This document shows, piece after piece, positions 12,191-22,824 of a DNA stretch of 64,000 bases; position 1 is the stretch's first letter, and every line of letters begins with the position of its first letter. The translations under genes were made by a program, and so were the position numbers. The DNA lies in the NCBI GenBank assembly GCA_950097015.1, contig CATNEN010000039.1, positions 9,828,001-9,892,000 of the forward strand. The letters are read 5' to 3'. Source of the DNA: Macrostomum hystrix. Its lineage: Eukaryota; Platyhelminthes; Macrostomidae. The notes under the pieces were generated by a model. The model was not told the DNA's origin. It was given only the letters and a program-made list of their open reading frames with translations, and searched no databases.

Positions 12191-12503
12191 TTATCTTCCA
12201 TACATGCGCAATACCCGGCCAACCTAGGCCTAGCCGAACTGGCTGGGTGAAATGAGGGCCAAGCCAGGTAAGTCGCAAAAACCAATCAACCAAGCGCAAA
12301 AAAATCAAAGGGGGACCAAGGGACAAAAAAGGAAGGCATGAAGAAAAGGAAAAAGGGGAGAGAAAAAGAGAGCAAACTAAGTTGTAAATAGAGCAATGAA
12401 ACGAACTAAGTTGCAAATGAGAGCAAACTAAGTCGTAAATAGAGCAAAAACTAAGTCGCACGGCTGGCTAAGATTTGGGAGGTTGCGCATGTATGTTATC
12501 TTC
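12191..12503. mobile_element. hAT-like MITE, copy 1, with perfect 8-bp target duplication
   Basis: The element at 12199-12495 (297 bp) starts CATACATGCGCAA and ends TTGCGCATGTATG, a perfect 13-bp terminal inverted repeat. It is flanked on both sides by TTATCTTC (12191-12198 and 12496-12503). Eight-base duplications are typical of hAT transposases. No transposase is encoded. The interior shares long blocks (CAAAAACCAATCAACCAAG, CAAAAAAGGAAGGC) with the copy at 40669-40890. Confidence 0.88.
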
Positions 12504-13713
12504 CTTTATCTTTATCTGGCATGAAGGGAAAGACAGCTTTGGACTTATACTTGTCATAACAAATTTAGCTACATGTACTTCTTTATCTATACTATATAAT
12601 GTCATTACTATAGTAGAATGTTTGTGTCAAGACACTTTTGATAATAAAATTACTATGGGCCTATATATATTGATTTGATTTTCCAGTATTAATATGATCC
12701 CTAATGGACAGTTTTCCTTTTCGAAAATTAAAAACAAAAAACAGCATCTTGAGTCAAGAGTATACATTAGATTATAATGCCAAACCAAGCTTTAAAAATG
12801 GTAGACAATTTTTTCACCAAGCATTTGCTACTGTATAAACTTTTAATATATAAAAATAGAAAGTATGTTTTAAATATATTTAAATCTTGCCAAATTTTTG
12901 TGTTTGAGTCAAGCAGAACTTAACAGATAAAATAGCAATCTGCTAATCTTAGCTTGATATAGAAACCTAATGCTAAGCTTCTCTAGTTATGCTGAACCTT
13001 TATTTTGTCCTAAGCATTTGATACATTTGAAAGTTTGTTACTTAGTGTCGTTACAAAAAAACATTTTTTCAGTGTAGAGATAACAATTGCCCTAAAGTTG
13101 ATTAGGCAACCAAAGTGTCACTCCTGACTTCAGGTAATGTGTTGTTTTGTTGTACTACAGCATTGTACAAAAATTTCTGACAGATATCAATGCTATGCCA
13201 TGTGTAGCTCAGTAGAATTGCTAGTTTTTCAACTTATCATAATATGCTAGGCAGATTGATTTAACTTCATGAATTGAATATTTGTGTGTCACTAAGGATA
13301 GATGGATGTTGCTTGCATCAGCGAGGTAAAAAACAGCTTAAAATTGGGGTTGTTTGTCTTTTCGTTTGCCTCTCAAGGGAAGAAATTTTCAACTCTCACC
13401 TGGAATAAGTAGAGTTTTGCCTGTTAAAGTAAATGATGACTTTTAAAAGAATGGAGTTGCATACTCTAAACATTTCAAGATAAATTATTTATCTATGCTG
13501 TTTTAATGCTACTAATCATTGCTTGGACTTGCACTTCAAAATTGTTGGTCAAACTTTCTGCTTCTCCATATATGAACACCATTAATAATATATTATCTGA
13601 TGAATTTTGTGTCATTATCATCAAACACATTTCAGCTAATTGAGACCAGCTTCGCTGTGTACACAGTGGTACATAACTCCAATAGTTAATCAACTAATCG
13701 AATTGAACATAAT
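12504..13713. other. AT-rich 5' flank of RPS12
   Basis: No gene or repeat was recognised. The region is strongly AT-rich. A pyrimidine/AG site (acatttcag) about 80 bases before the RPS12 ATG could be a trans-splice or 5' UTR acceptor. Confidence 0.3.
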
Positions 13714-14846
13714 ATGAGCGACGCAGTTGACGCTGACGCTGTTGGCAGTGGCGAATTGAATATTGAAACTGCCGTGCAGGAAGTACTCAAGACCTCCATG
13801 GTGCACGACGGCCTGGCCCGCGGCCTGCACGAGGCCACCAAGGCTCTGGAGAAGCGCTCCGCCATCTTGTGCATTCTGGCCAGCGATTGCGATGAGGGTG
13901 CCTACACCAAACTGGTTGAGGCTCTGTGCCATGAGCACCAGGTTCAGCTAGTCAAGGTGGAGTCGGCTAAACAGCTTGGCGAATGGGCCGGCCTCTGCAA
14001 GATTGACAAAGAGGGCAAGCCGCGCAAGGTCGTCAAGTGCTCCTGTGTGGTTGTCAAGGTGAGGCATGCTTCTTTCTTACGGGTTTATTTGCCTCTCCTA
14101 TTAACTATACTAGCTGGTAATTATCTTGTTTCGTGATTGTGGAAGTTTTTTCATCGGATAGAGAGGAAAATTTAAGTTCGCATTCTGCATTTTCATGCCG
14201 CTTGATTAAATATTTCGTGATATCCAGAAAAAATACAGGTGGGTATTTGAAATACCCACACGTTGTCTTTCTACTGTTAAAGAAGGTTGTAAACTTAGGT
14301 TAGGTTACTTAAGGTCGTGGGTTCGATTCCCGACTCCACTGGAACAATTTGTGTCCTTTACCTGCATTGCTCCAGTTCACCCAGCTGTAAATGGGTACTC
14401 AGCATTAGTTGGTATAATTGGGGTGTGTGTGTGTGTGACGTTCCCCCAGTCCATGGACTGTACGCAGCCTTAAGATGCGCCGCGCAGTAGCTGCGGCAGT
14501 GCTTTCGGCTGCACATCTGGTCCATTGTGGCAGGTGTAATTAATATATACTATTAACACTACCATTATTAAGATCGGTGTTATTATTATGGCGCTCCGTT
14601 CGTCTATGATGAAAAATGTTGAGCATTTTTAGTGCAAAGTTGGAAATCATTGTTTTCCAGCGGTGAAGCATTAATGATAGGTCTGAGACCAGTAATATTT
14701 GATGCCGCAATACATTTTTGCAAACTGTTTTAACGTGAATTCTTAACAGCAACATCAACCCCCCTCTACTCCGCTTGTAACTGCAGGACCTGGGCTCCAC
14801 CCAAGCCAGTCAGGCCTTGGACTTCCTCAAGAAGCAGACCGAATGA
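13714..14846 (+). CDS. RPS12: 40S ribosomal protein S12 (eS12)
   Basis: Two exons, 13714-14058 and 14787-14846, give 134 aa (the family is about 132). The protein is a component of the small ribosomal subunit of the L7Ae/L30e fold. It shows the family pattern: an acidic Ala-rich N-terminus, then [37 protein letters not shown] and [20 protein letters not shown], with a CSCVVVKD junction across the intron. Both splice sites are canonical (AAG|gtgagg and ctgcag|GAC). The intron contains a SINE of family B. It is the first of five same-strand genes. Confidence 0.96.
14287..14540 (+). mobile_element. tRNA-derived SINE (family B) in RPS12 intron
   Basis: A B-box-like GTGGGTTCGATTCCCGAC is followed by a body with CATTGCTCCAGTTCACCCAG, CTGTAAATGGGTAC and AGTCCATGGACTG. 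Related blocks occur in reverse at 23655-23805 and 38625-38770. The A-box end is poorly preserved. Confidence 0.65.
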
Positions 14847-15235
14847 GGCCGCCTGTTATTTCAGACTGAGCTGTTTCGGCTGTTTGTTGCTTGCAGTGGG
14901 CGCGCGAAGCTACGGGGTGTCGCGACAGTTAATATATCTACTATCCGACTTGGAGCTTGAATATTTGTTTTACTGTCAGGAGTTTAGTTTCGCTTTTTTT
15001 AATTAATTGTGTTGCACTTGTTAAGCAAAGGTTTAAAAAGTTGCATTGTCATTACGCATTGTTCATCGGGCTGTGGCCCCTGTGGTCTGCGCGCGCGTTC
15101 TGCTTGCACTGGGCCGTCTTGGAACTGTGTTTTTGTGTTGCCTTTTTTGCACAATTTTTGCCCAAGTTTAAATCCATTTTGAAATAGTCCCAAATGGATT
15201 AGAGCATTAAAACAGCAAATGGTCCCAAATTATAA

Positions 15236-15515
15236 AGACTAGACTCAAAACTTATATTAGAAATAGTTCCAAAACTCGTTAGAGAATCTTCCCAAAACTC
15301 GTTAGAGAATCGTCCCAAAACTCCTTAAAGAATCTTCCCAAAACTCCTTCGAGAATCGTCCTAAAACTCGTTCGAGAATCGTCCCTAAAGCTCCTTAAAG
15401 AATCTCCCCAAAACTCGTTCGAGAATCGTACTAAAACCCGTTAAAGAATCTTTCCAAAACTCGTTCGAGAATGTTCACAAATCTCGTTTTAGAATCTTTC
15501 CAAAATCGGTTAAAG
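15236..15515. repeat. 23-bp minisatellite between RPS12 and NF-YC
   Basis: About 11 imperfect units of AAAACTCGTTAGAGAATCNT plus CCC. They lie in the short spacer upstream of the NF-YC start. Confidence 0.85.
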
Positions 15516-15574
15516 AATTGCTTATAACTATTTTTTTTCATTTTGTGTTTTGCAGACTTTGGCAAACCTAAAAA

Positions 15575-16811
15575 ATGTCTGACGCCGCTGCCGCAGCCAC
15601 TTCAGTAACGAGCGCTCGCGTTGCTTTGCTAATGCGCCAGGAGGCCATGGACATTGCTGCTTTACCTTCTGACACGGCCGCTTTTAAGAACTCCGAGCTG
15701 CCACTGGCTAGGATTAAAAAGATTATGAAACTGGACGAAGATATTCGCGGCATGATGATTGCCGCCGAGGCACCTTTGCTGTTTTCTAAAGCTGCTGAAC
15801 TCCTCATTAAGGTGAGAAAATTATTCCTCATTAAGGTGTTGCAGCTACCTGGGTTGCTAAGGGTAGCATAGAGTTCTTGAATGGTTAGATGGCTACCTGA
15901 GTTGCTAAGGGTAGCATAGAGTTCTTGAATAGTTAGATGGCTACCTGAGTTGCTAAGGGTAGCATAGAGTTCTTGAATGGTTAGATGGCTACCTGAGTTG
16001 CTAAGGGTAGCATAGAGTTCTTGAATGGTTAGATGGCTACCTGAGTTGCTAAGGGTAGCATAGAGTTCTTGAATGGTTAGATGGCTACCTGAGTTGCTAA
16101 GGGTAGCATCGAGTTCTTAAATGGTTAGATGGCTACCGGGGTTGCTAAGGATATGCTTGAGTACCTGAATCATTAGATAGCTACCTGATTATTATATGAA
16201 TAGACTGACCCAGGTGCATAAATGTCGCATACTCTCACTCACAGGAGCTGACCCTGCGCGCTTGGATCCACACGGAGCGCCAGCGTCGTCGGACTCTTCA
16301 GCGGGCCGACATATCAGCCAGCGTCTACGATCAGGACACTGATCAGTTTGATTTTCTGATCGATATTGTGCCTCGCGAAGAAATGCCGACACCGCAGCCG
16401 CATCAGCAGTCGCAGTCAGCTGCTGCCCAGCCGCCATTGGGTGTAACACCGTCGCTTACGTCGGCAGCGTCAACTCCGGCTATGCCGGCCGTGTCTCTGG
16501 CCGCCGAGCTCATGGACCAGCAGGCTATTCAGCGAGCTAGCCCGGCTGCTCACATTGTCACTTCCTCCCAGCAGCAGCAGGTGCAGTATGTTATTCAGCT
16601 GGCCAACGGGCAGCAGCAGCTTCACCAAGCTCCAATGCAGATGGCATTCCTACCTACCCAGGAGCAGCAGCAGCAGGTGCAGCACCCCGTCCTGCATTTC
16701 GCCACAGCTTCTGGCTCCGATGGACAGCAGGACGTATTGGAAGTGAAGCCGGACATCTCCCAAATGGCTCTGTCGGCCGGCCCTGTGCCTGTTAGCTTTG
16801 CCGGCCTCTGA
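15575..16811 (+). CDS. NFYC: Nuclear transcription factor Y subunit gamma (NF-YC)
   Basis: Exons 15575-15811 and 16245-16811 join in phase to give 267 aa. NF-YC forms a histone-fold dimer with NF-YB and, with NF-YA, binds CCAAT boxes. The histone-fold core is clear: [37 protein letters not shown], then across the intron [20 protein letters not shown] and [15 protein letters not shown] Gln-rich activation region follows, as in the family. The N-terminus is Ala-rich and shorter than in vertebrates. A strong acceptor (ttttttcattttgtgttttgcag) lies 19 bases before the ATG, so the 5' UTR is either cis- or trans-spliced there. An AUG added at that acceptor would be out of frame. Confidence 0.96.
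15826..16190. repeat. 48-bp minisatellite in the NF-YC intron
   Basis: About seven near-identical units containing GAGTTGCTAAGGGTAGCATA and GTTCTTGAATGGTTAGATGG fill most of the single intron. Confidence 0.93.
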
Positions 16812-17154
16812 ATTGTACATAACATACTGCTCCGACTAATTGTCTAATTAACTTGTGCTGCTCGATATTGTCTAAGCTGTGTGTTAGTCTGTCCAATTGA
16901 ATGCTCTTATCTTTGCGTTTAGAAAACAAAACAAAAAGTTTGTTATTTTCTGTCCTAATTTTATTTTCATTTCCAGCTCTTTCCTTGCACGTCTGCATGC
17001 TATTTATTTATTTATTTATTTTCCTGTGCTTGTTTGTTTTCTTAACAAATATTGGCTGTATTGTTTGTGTTTTAGTCAATGTCCGACTGTTTTTATACCC
17101 AGAAATCACGGCCCTAATGTCATTTAAACTATTAAAATATTGGCTTGAAAGTAA

Positions 17155-18312
17155 CAGAACCGGTAGCTAGAATCGCAGCAGAGACCGTAGCTAGAATCGC
17201 AGCAGAGACCGTAGCTAGAATCGCAGCAGAAACCGTAGCTAGAATCGCAGCAGAAACCGTAGCTAGAATCGCAGCAGAAACCGTAGCTAGAATCGCAGCA
17301 GAAACTGTAGCTAGAATCGCAGCAGAGACCGTAGCTAGAATCGCAGCAGAGACCGTAGCTAGAATCGCAGCAGAACCGGTAGCTAGAATCGCAGCAGAAA
17401 CCGGTAGCTAGAATCGCAGCAGAAACCGTAGCTAGAATCGCAGCAGAAACCGTAGCTAGAATCGCAGCAGAAACCGTAGCTAGAATCGCAGCAGAACCGG
17501 TAGCTAGAATCGCAGCAGAAACCGTAGCTAGAATCGCAGCAGAAACCGTAGCTAGAATCGCAGCAGAAACCGTAGCTAGAATCGCAGCAGAACCGGTAGC
17601 TAGAATCGCAGCAGAAACCGTAGCTAGAATCGCAGCAGAAACCGTAGCTAGAATCGCAGCAGAAACCGTAGCTAGAATCGCAGCAGAAACCGTAGCTAGA
17701 ATCGCAGCAGAAACCGTAGCTAGAATCGCAGCAGAAACCGTAGCTAGAATCGCAGCAGAAACCGTAGCTAGAATCGCAGCAGAAACCGTAGCTAGAATCG
17801 CAGCAGAACCGGTAGCTAGAATCGCAGCAGAAACCGTAGCTAGAATCGCAGCAGAACCGGTAGCTAGAATCGCAGCAGAAACCGTAGCTAGAATCGCAGC
17901 AGAAACCGTAGCTAGAATCGCAGCAGAAACTGTAGCTAGAATCGCAGCAGAGACCGTAGCTAGAATCGCAGCAGAGACCGTAGCTAGAATCGCAGCAGAG
18001 ACCGTAGCTAGAATCGCAGCAGAAACCGTAGCTAGAATCGCAGCAGAAACCGTAGCTAGAATCGCAGCAGAGACCGTAGCTAGAATCGCAGCAGAGACCG
18101 TAGCTAGAATCGCAGCAGAAACCGTAGCTAGAATCGCAGCAGAAACCGTAGCTAGAATCGCAGCAGAAACCGTAGCTAGAATCGCAGCAGAAACCGTAGC
18201 TAGAATCGCAGCAGAGACCGTAGCTAGAATCGCAGCAGAAACCGTAGCTAGAATCGCAGCAGAAACCGTAGCTAGAATCGAAGCAGAGACCGTAGCTAGA
18301 ATCGCAGCAGAA
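17155..18312. repeat. 24-bp minisatellite, about 48 copies
   Basis: The unit is GTAGCTAGAATCGCAGCAGA plus AACC. Variants mix AAACC, AGACC and AACCGG. Frames are open on both strands because the unit is a multiple of three without stops. Substitutions change residues in every frame, so coding is not supported. Confidence 0.97.
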
Positions 18313-18914
18313 GCTTACAATTTGGATGCCTCTCTTAGCCACAATGGACTTAGATTAATTTTTTACTCACTTAAGGCCTGTTTATTCTTCTAGTAGAAAG
18401 CCCTGAAAAATTAAACTTGTGCTATCAAGCAATGTTCTGATGTTTAACAGTCGGTGAGATACAATTGATTTTTTGTAACCCATTCTTATGCGTCATTATC
18501 TTGTGTAAATTTCATGGTTGAATCGCAAATTTGTGAGTTCACAGTACTGTTCTTAATCAGGCAAGCTGCACCTGTGCAATATAATCAGTAGCTTTTTTCT
18601 TCTTGCATTCTTAAATTCCTGTTTTGGTTGTCCTTATTTTAACTGCACGAGGCCACTAAAGTTTTCTGTAATTTTTTTCTCTTTTTTGGCAAGTTTTTGT
18701 GTGCTTTCCTATCCGGTGGGTTTAGTCTCGATGTAAGTTGCAATGTCCGTTATTTTGTGTGCAATTTTCTGTATCAGCGAACGAAACAATAATACCGTGA
18801 GTTCCTTTTTTAAGCCTATTCTACTCAACAACTAAGGCTATTTAAAAGCTGTTTTCATAAATTTAGTCATTTCTTGTAACCTGGTTATGTCTGTGTTACA
18901 CTGCACTGACGCAT
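18313..18914. other. Spacer upstream of MRPS6
   Basis: AT-rich with no open frame. I looked here for a coding first exon for MRPS6 (an ATG followed directly by a GT donor) and saw only weak candidates, for example ATG|GTTGAA near 18515. Confidence 0.35.
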
Positions 18915-19245
18915 TAGTTCACAGTGTTACAACCTTCCAGTGCAGCATCAGATCACAGGGTTACAACGTTCCACTGCAGCACTAGGTCACAGTGTTACAA
19001 CCTTCCACTGCAGCACTAGGTCACAGTGTTACAACCTTCACTGCAGCATCAGGTCACAGTGTTACAACTTTCCAATGCAGCTTTGGGTCACAGTGTTACA
19101 ACTTTCCACTGCAGCATTGGGTCACAGTGTTACAACTTTCCAATGCAGCTTTGGGTCACAGTGTTACATCTTTCCACTGCAGCATCAGGTCACATTGTTT
19201 TAACTTTCCACTGCAGCATTAGCTCACAATGTTACAACTTTCCAA
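18915..19245. repeat. 34-bp minisatellite upstream of MRPS6
   Basis: About nine units with AGGTCACAGTGTTACAAC and TTCCACTGCAGCA. The array runs right up to the acceptor of the MRPS6 coding exon, and its last unit partly supplies the pyrimidine tract. Confidence 0.93.
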
Positions 19246-19251
19246 TTGCAG

Positions 19252-19656
19252 CCGGGCTTCGAGCAGACGCTGATCCTGAAGTGCGCAAGTCGCGCCGACT
19301 TGGCCGCCGGATTGCGCAGCAACCTCACCCACCTGTTGCGCTGCGGCGCTGTCATCAGGTCCGTAGACAATCTGGGCGAGCGTCGGCTGCCTCGCAACAT
19401 GCAGGCGTCGATTGGCGACCGGCCGCAGGTCGGGCACTACTTCCTGGTGCACTTTGAATCGCCGCCTGGTGTCAAGGATCGCATTAGGCCGCTGCAGCGC
19501 CTGGATCCGTTTGTCATTCGCGGTCACATTTGCGACAAGGAAGAGGCTAATTGGGTTCGGCCCTGCGCTAGCGGCCAGCAGTGCCTGTTCGGCGAGAAGA
19601 AGGAGCCCAACTATGAGCAGGTCTACGGTGTCAAGCGAGGCTATAGGCAGTATTAA
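19252..19656 (+). CDS. MRPS6: Mitochondrial small-subunit ribosomal protein bS6m
   Basis: A single exon of 134 codons plus stop follows a strong acceptor (ctttccaattgcag) at 19251. The protein matches MRPS6, which binds 18S-type rRNA in the mitochondrial small subunit: FEQTLILKCASRADLAAGLR, HLLRCGAVIRSVDNLGERRL, GHYFLVHFESP and LDPFVIRGHI. The conserved family start is Met-Pro-x-Tyr/Phe-Glu. Here the exon begins directly with Pro-Gly-Phe-Glu, so only the Met codon is missing. A spliced leader ending in AUG would supply it in frame, giving 135 aa. Otherwise an unseen upstream exon must end in ATG. It lies about 600 bp before MRPL3 on the same strand. Confidence 0.92.
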   Translation, partial: PGFEQTLILKCASRADLAAGLRSNLTHLLRCGAVIRSVDNLGERRLPRNMQASIGDRPQVGHYFLVHFESPPGVKDRIRPLQRLDPFVIRGHICDKEEANWVRPCASGQQCLFGEKKEPNYEQVYGVKRGYRQY

Positions 19657-20250
19657 GTACTCCTGATTATGCCCTCGTCTATGCCCTACTAAAATTAGAA
19701 TAGTTTAGAGTAATTTCTAGCACTTTGCAAACTTCCATCTATTTGATGTCGTATGTAAATACAATATTTTGTTTAGTGAATTCAGCTTTTCTGCTTCCAA
19801 AAGTATCGTCTGTTGTTTGATTTTTTATTACTTATTGCTCCGATATTGTGTCACGGGGGCTATGGTTACAGGCATGTCATTTAGGCGATCGCCTGATAAA
19901 TAGGGTACAAGCGGCGTTTGACAACTAAAACGCTTCAAGGGCGATACAACATCTCTCTGCAATGCCGCTAGCGAGTCTAGAATGATTCTGAACGCCGCTG
20001 TAATGACTTAGGTGGTTGTTGTATTTACTCTCTACTTTAAGTAGTGACTAGGGGTCTACAGTCTACGAGTGACTATACGCTCGTATATTCAACCCATGGA
20101 TAAGTAAGCCGGTAGGCATCCACACAAGTATGTAAATGTTGCTTAATTTTCTCTGTGACAATATCAAAACAACTAACAGCTTTCAGTTTGTTCCGTGTGG
20201 TCATCACTATAACTGCATTAATCTAGCCGCTTCACTCAAGTAGTGTTGCT
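19657..20250. other. MRPS6-MRPL3 intergenic spacer
   Basis: No gene or repeat seen. An acceptor-like site (cagctttcag) lies about 60 bases upstream of the MRPL3 ATG. Confidence 0.35.
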
Positions 20251-22824
20251 ATGGCAACAGCCGCGGCGCCCGAAGCGTGGCTCCGTCTGCTTAGCCAGCA
20301 CTGGCGAAGTGCGGGCGCCGGCTGCCGCTACTACAGCAAAGCCACCAGGCTGCACAAAATCGACTATCCGTGGAAGGACGAGCCCAAGCCTCACTGGGTT
20401 CGCCAGATCGAGACTAGGACTCTGGACTCGGATCTGACTCAGGAGAATAGTGACTGGCTTCGTCAGTGGCGACTGCAAAAGCTGCAGGATGAGATTGCCA
20501 GGAGCAGTGAAGCGGCTGCCAGTCCGTTGAAGGAGCCGCCGCCAGCTAGACCAGTGTGGACACCGCGTGTTAGCCAGCGCTGCGGGCTTGTCGGCATTAA
20601 ACTGGGTGTACTTCCGCTGTGGTATCGCAACGGTCAGAAGGTGCACACCACAGTCATTCAGGTCCCAGATCAGCGAGTTCTGCGCTGGGTTCCTCCCGAG
20701 GATTTAGGAAAGTGAGTCGGCTTGGATGGATCAGTGTGGATCATTGCTGCAGCCTGTTGATGGCTACAGAATAACTCAAACACGAATTTTATTTTTATTG
20801 TCAAATCGATCACTGGAAAATAGTTAGAAAGTCTGCTGCCTGAGGAAAATTACAAATCTTCTGCATACTATATTTCAAAGCTGCCTACATACTTGGGACA
20901 ACATGGATACCTATATTAACACTGGATCAACTCTCGGAAAAATGTTTGGATCAACATCCCGATAATTCCTTGGATTAACATTCCGATAGTTCCTTGGATC
21001 AGCATTCCGATAATTCCTTGGATCACCATTTCGATAGTTCCTTGGATTAGCATTTCGATAGTTCCTTGGATCAGCATTCTGATAATTCTTTAGATCAACA
21101 CTCAGATTATTCCTCAAATCTACGTTTCGATGATTCCTTAAACTAAAAGTCCGATAAATTCCTTGGTTAAAACTTTTGCTTATTCCTTGGACCAACATTT
21201 GGATAATTACTCATCACAATAATGTAATAAAATAGCAACATTTTAGTTTTTCATTTTTGTTGAACTTCCACGAATCGAAATCGACAATTATATTTCAAGA
21301 TTTTGGTAGCTCAAGTTATTACAATTTTTGCATCGAAACTCCACCTGGAATTTCATAACTGAGGTACGCTTCCCTGCGAGAGATGCGCTCCTATCAATTC
21401 AACAACAGCTTTTTGCCGCGCTGGCTAACACAGCAGCGCTGGGGCCTCCAGTTGGTTGGCGCTGTGCCGGCGGACCCGGCACACTTCACCGCCCAATGGT
21501 GCGGCATCTTCAAAGCCGCCGGCCTGCCGCCGATGCGAAAAATCTCTCGCTTTTTAGTTAGCCCCGACGCTGCCATGCAGCCAGGCGCCTGTCTGAGCAT
21601 GCATCATTTCCGCATCGGTGACTGCATCGACGTGGTTGCCCGCACCGTCAATCGGGGCTTTCAGGTGGGCTTTTTGGAGATCTTGATACTGCCTTCCATA
21701 GAGACAATTAACCAGGCTGTACTACTGACAAAACTTGCAAGTAGTAAAGAATGCGTATTTCACCTGATTTATTTGGTCAATTATTCCTAATTGCAGGGTG
21801 TAATGGAGCGCCACCTGATGGAGGGCGGCCCGGCCGCTCACGGTAGCACCAAATTTCACCGCAAAATGGGCAGCGCCGCTGGTGGCGGAGGGCCGATACA
21901 TCGAGGCAAACGAATGCCTGGCGTTATGGGCAACCGGTTTAGGGCGGTTCGCTCGCTGCCATTGCTGCGAATCAATACCCGGCATCGCCTGCTGTTTGTT
22001 AAAGGCTTCACGCCAGGCCCGCCGCACTCATATTGCCAGGTGAGGCTTTAGATTGTGACTCAAAGGTGGTGGATAAAATATGGCTTTAGCAAGTATACGA
22101 GTATTTAAGAAACCGCTTACATAGTTTTAGCAGGGACTGTAGCGATAAGGAAAATGCGAATGGGGGCTGCGGCGGCTTAGATGAAAGGAAACCCCCCTAA
22201 CAGGGGCTGCAGCGGCGATGATAAAAGGAAATCCCTAAACGGGCTGCGGCGGCGATGATAAAAGGAAATCCCTAAACGGGCTGCGGCGGCGATGATAAAA
22301 GGAAATCCCTAAACGGGCTGCGGCGGCCAAGATGAAACAAAGCTACATGTATCGTTGTACAACGATAAAATAGTATTTATTTTATCAGGGCTGTGACCAC
22401 TACCACATCACTTAGTTACACACTGATAGTCAGCCAGTGTCTTTGCTTTGGCCTTTAAGGGCGTAAATTACAAGAAAGGCCCCAAAGCCTTTTCTCCGCG
22501 GCTGCGCCAAAATTAAATGTGGCCTCGGTGCTGAATCAAGTTTGGTGCGAGAGGCAAACGCAGTAACGACTCCGCCACTCACTGCCCCCCAGCATACATC
22601 TATGCTCCAACAGAGCAACATTCTCAGCGCAAAGCTCAGTGTTCCTTGTTTCAAACCCGCAGCTCATGGACTCGTGGATGCTAGACGTTCGGCGCGCTCT
22701 GGATGCCAATCCGCCGCCGATGCCGACCTACTTGGCCGAGGATGCGCCGGAAGGTGGCTACGCGGATGACGTGTACCATCCGGACCTGTTGCCGTATGAC
22801 CAGCCGCTGGCAATGTCAGATTAA
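20251..22824 (+). CDS. MRPL3: Mitochondrial large-subunit ribosomal protein uL3m
   Basis: Four exons (20251-20711, 21364-21664, 21797-22039, 22663-22824) join in phase to 388 aa. The protein is a core early-assembly component of the mitochondrial large subunit. The N-terminus looks like a mitochondrial presequence (Ala/Arg-rich to about residue 27). Family features are RCGLVGIKLGVLPLWYRNGQ, FRIGDCIDVVARTVNRGFQG, HGSTKFHRKMGSAAGG and KRMPGVMGNRFR. The loop equivalent to the uL3 central extension (HRKMGS…GKRMPG) is intact. It is somewhat longer than the roughly 350-aa human protein. Introns 1 and 3 hold private tandem repeats, and intron 3 also holds a partial SINE. Confidence 0.95.
20915..21205. 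repeat. 24-bp degenerate minisatellite in MRPL3 intron 1
   Basis: About 11 units of CCTTGGATCAGCATTCCGAT plus AATT, with several substitutions per copy, so it looks older than the other arrays. Confidence 0.85.
22163..22330. repeat. About 37-bp tandem repeat in MRPL3 intron 3
   Basis: Four to five units containing GGGCTGCGGCGGCGATGATA and AAAGGAAATCCCTAAAC. The last copies are nearly identical. Confidence 0.85.
22440..22594 (-). mobile_element. Partial SINE (family A) in MRPL3 intron 3
   Basis: It contains only the tRNA-like head and adjacent body (GGGCGTAAATTACAAGAAAG, TCTCCGCGGCTGCGCC, GTGCGAGAGGCAAACGC). The rest of the element is missing. Confidence 0.7.

Noticed and set aside
17145-18342. 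Long open frames on both strands (VARIAAET and CDSSYGF repeats)
   Set aside because: They are products of a stop-free 24-bp unit. Variants change residues in each frame, there is no signal peptide or partner exon, and the units drift freely.
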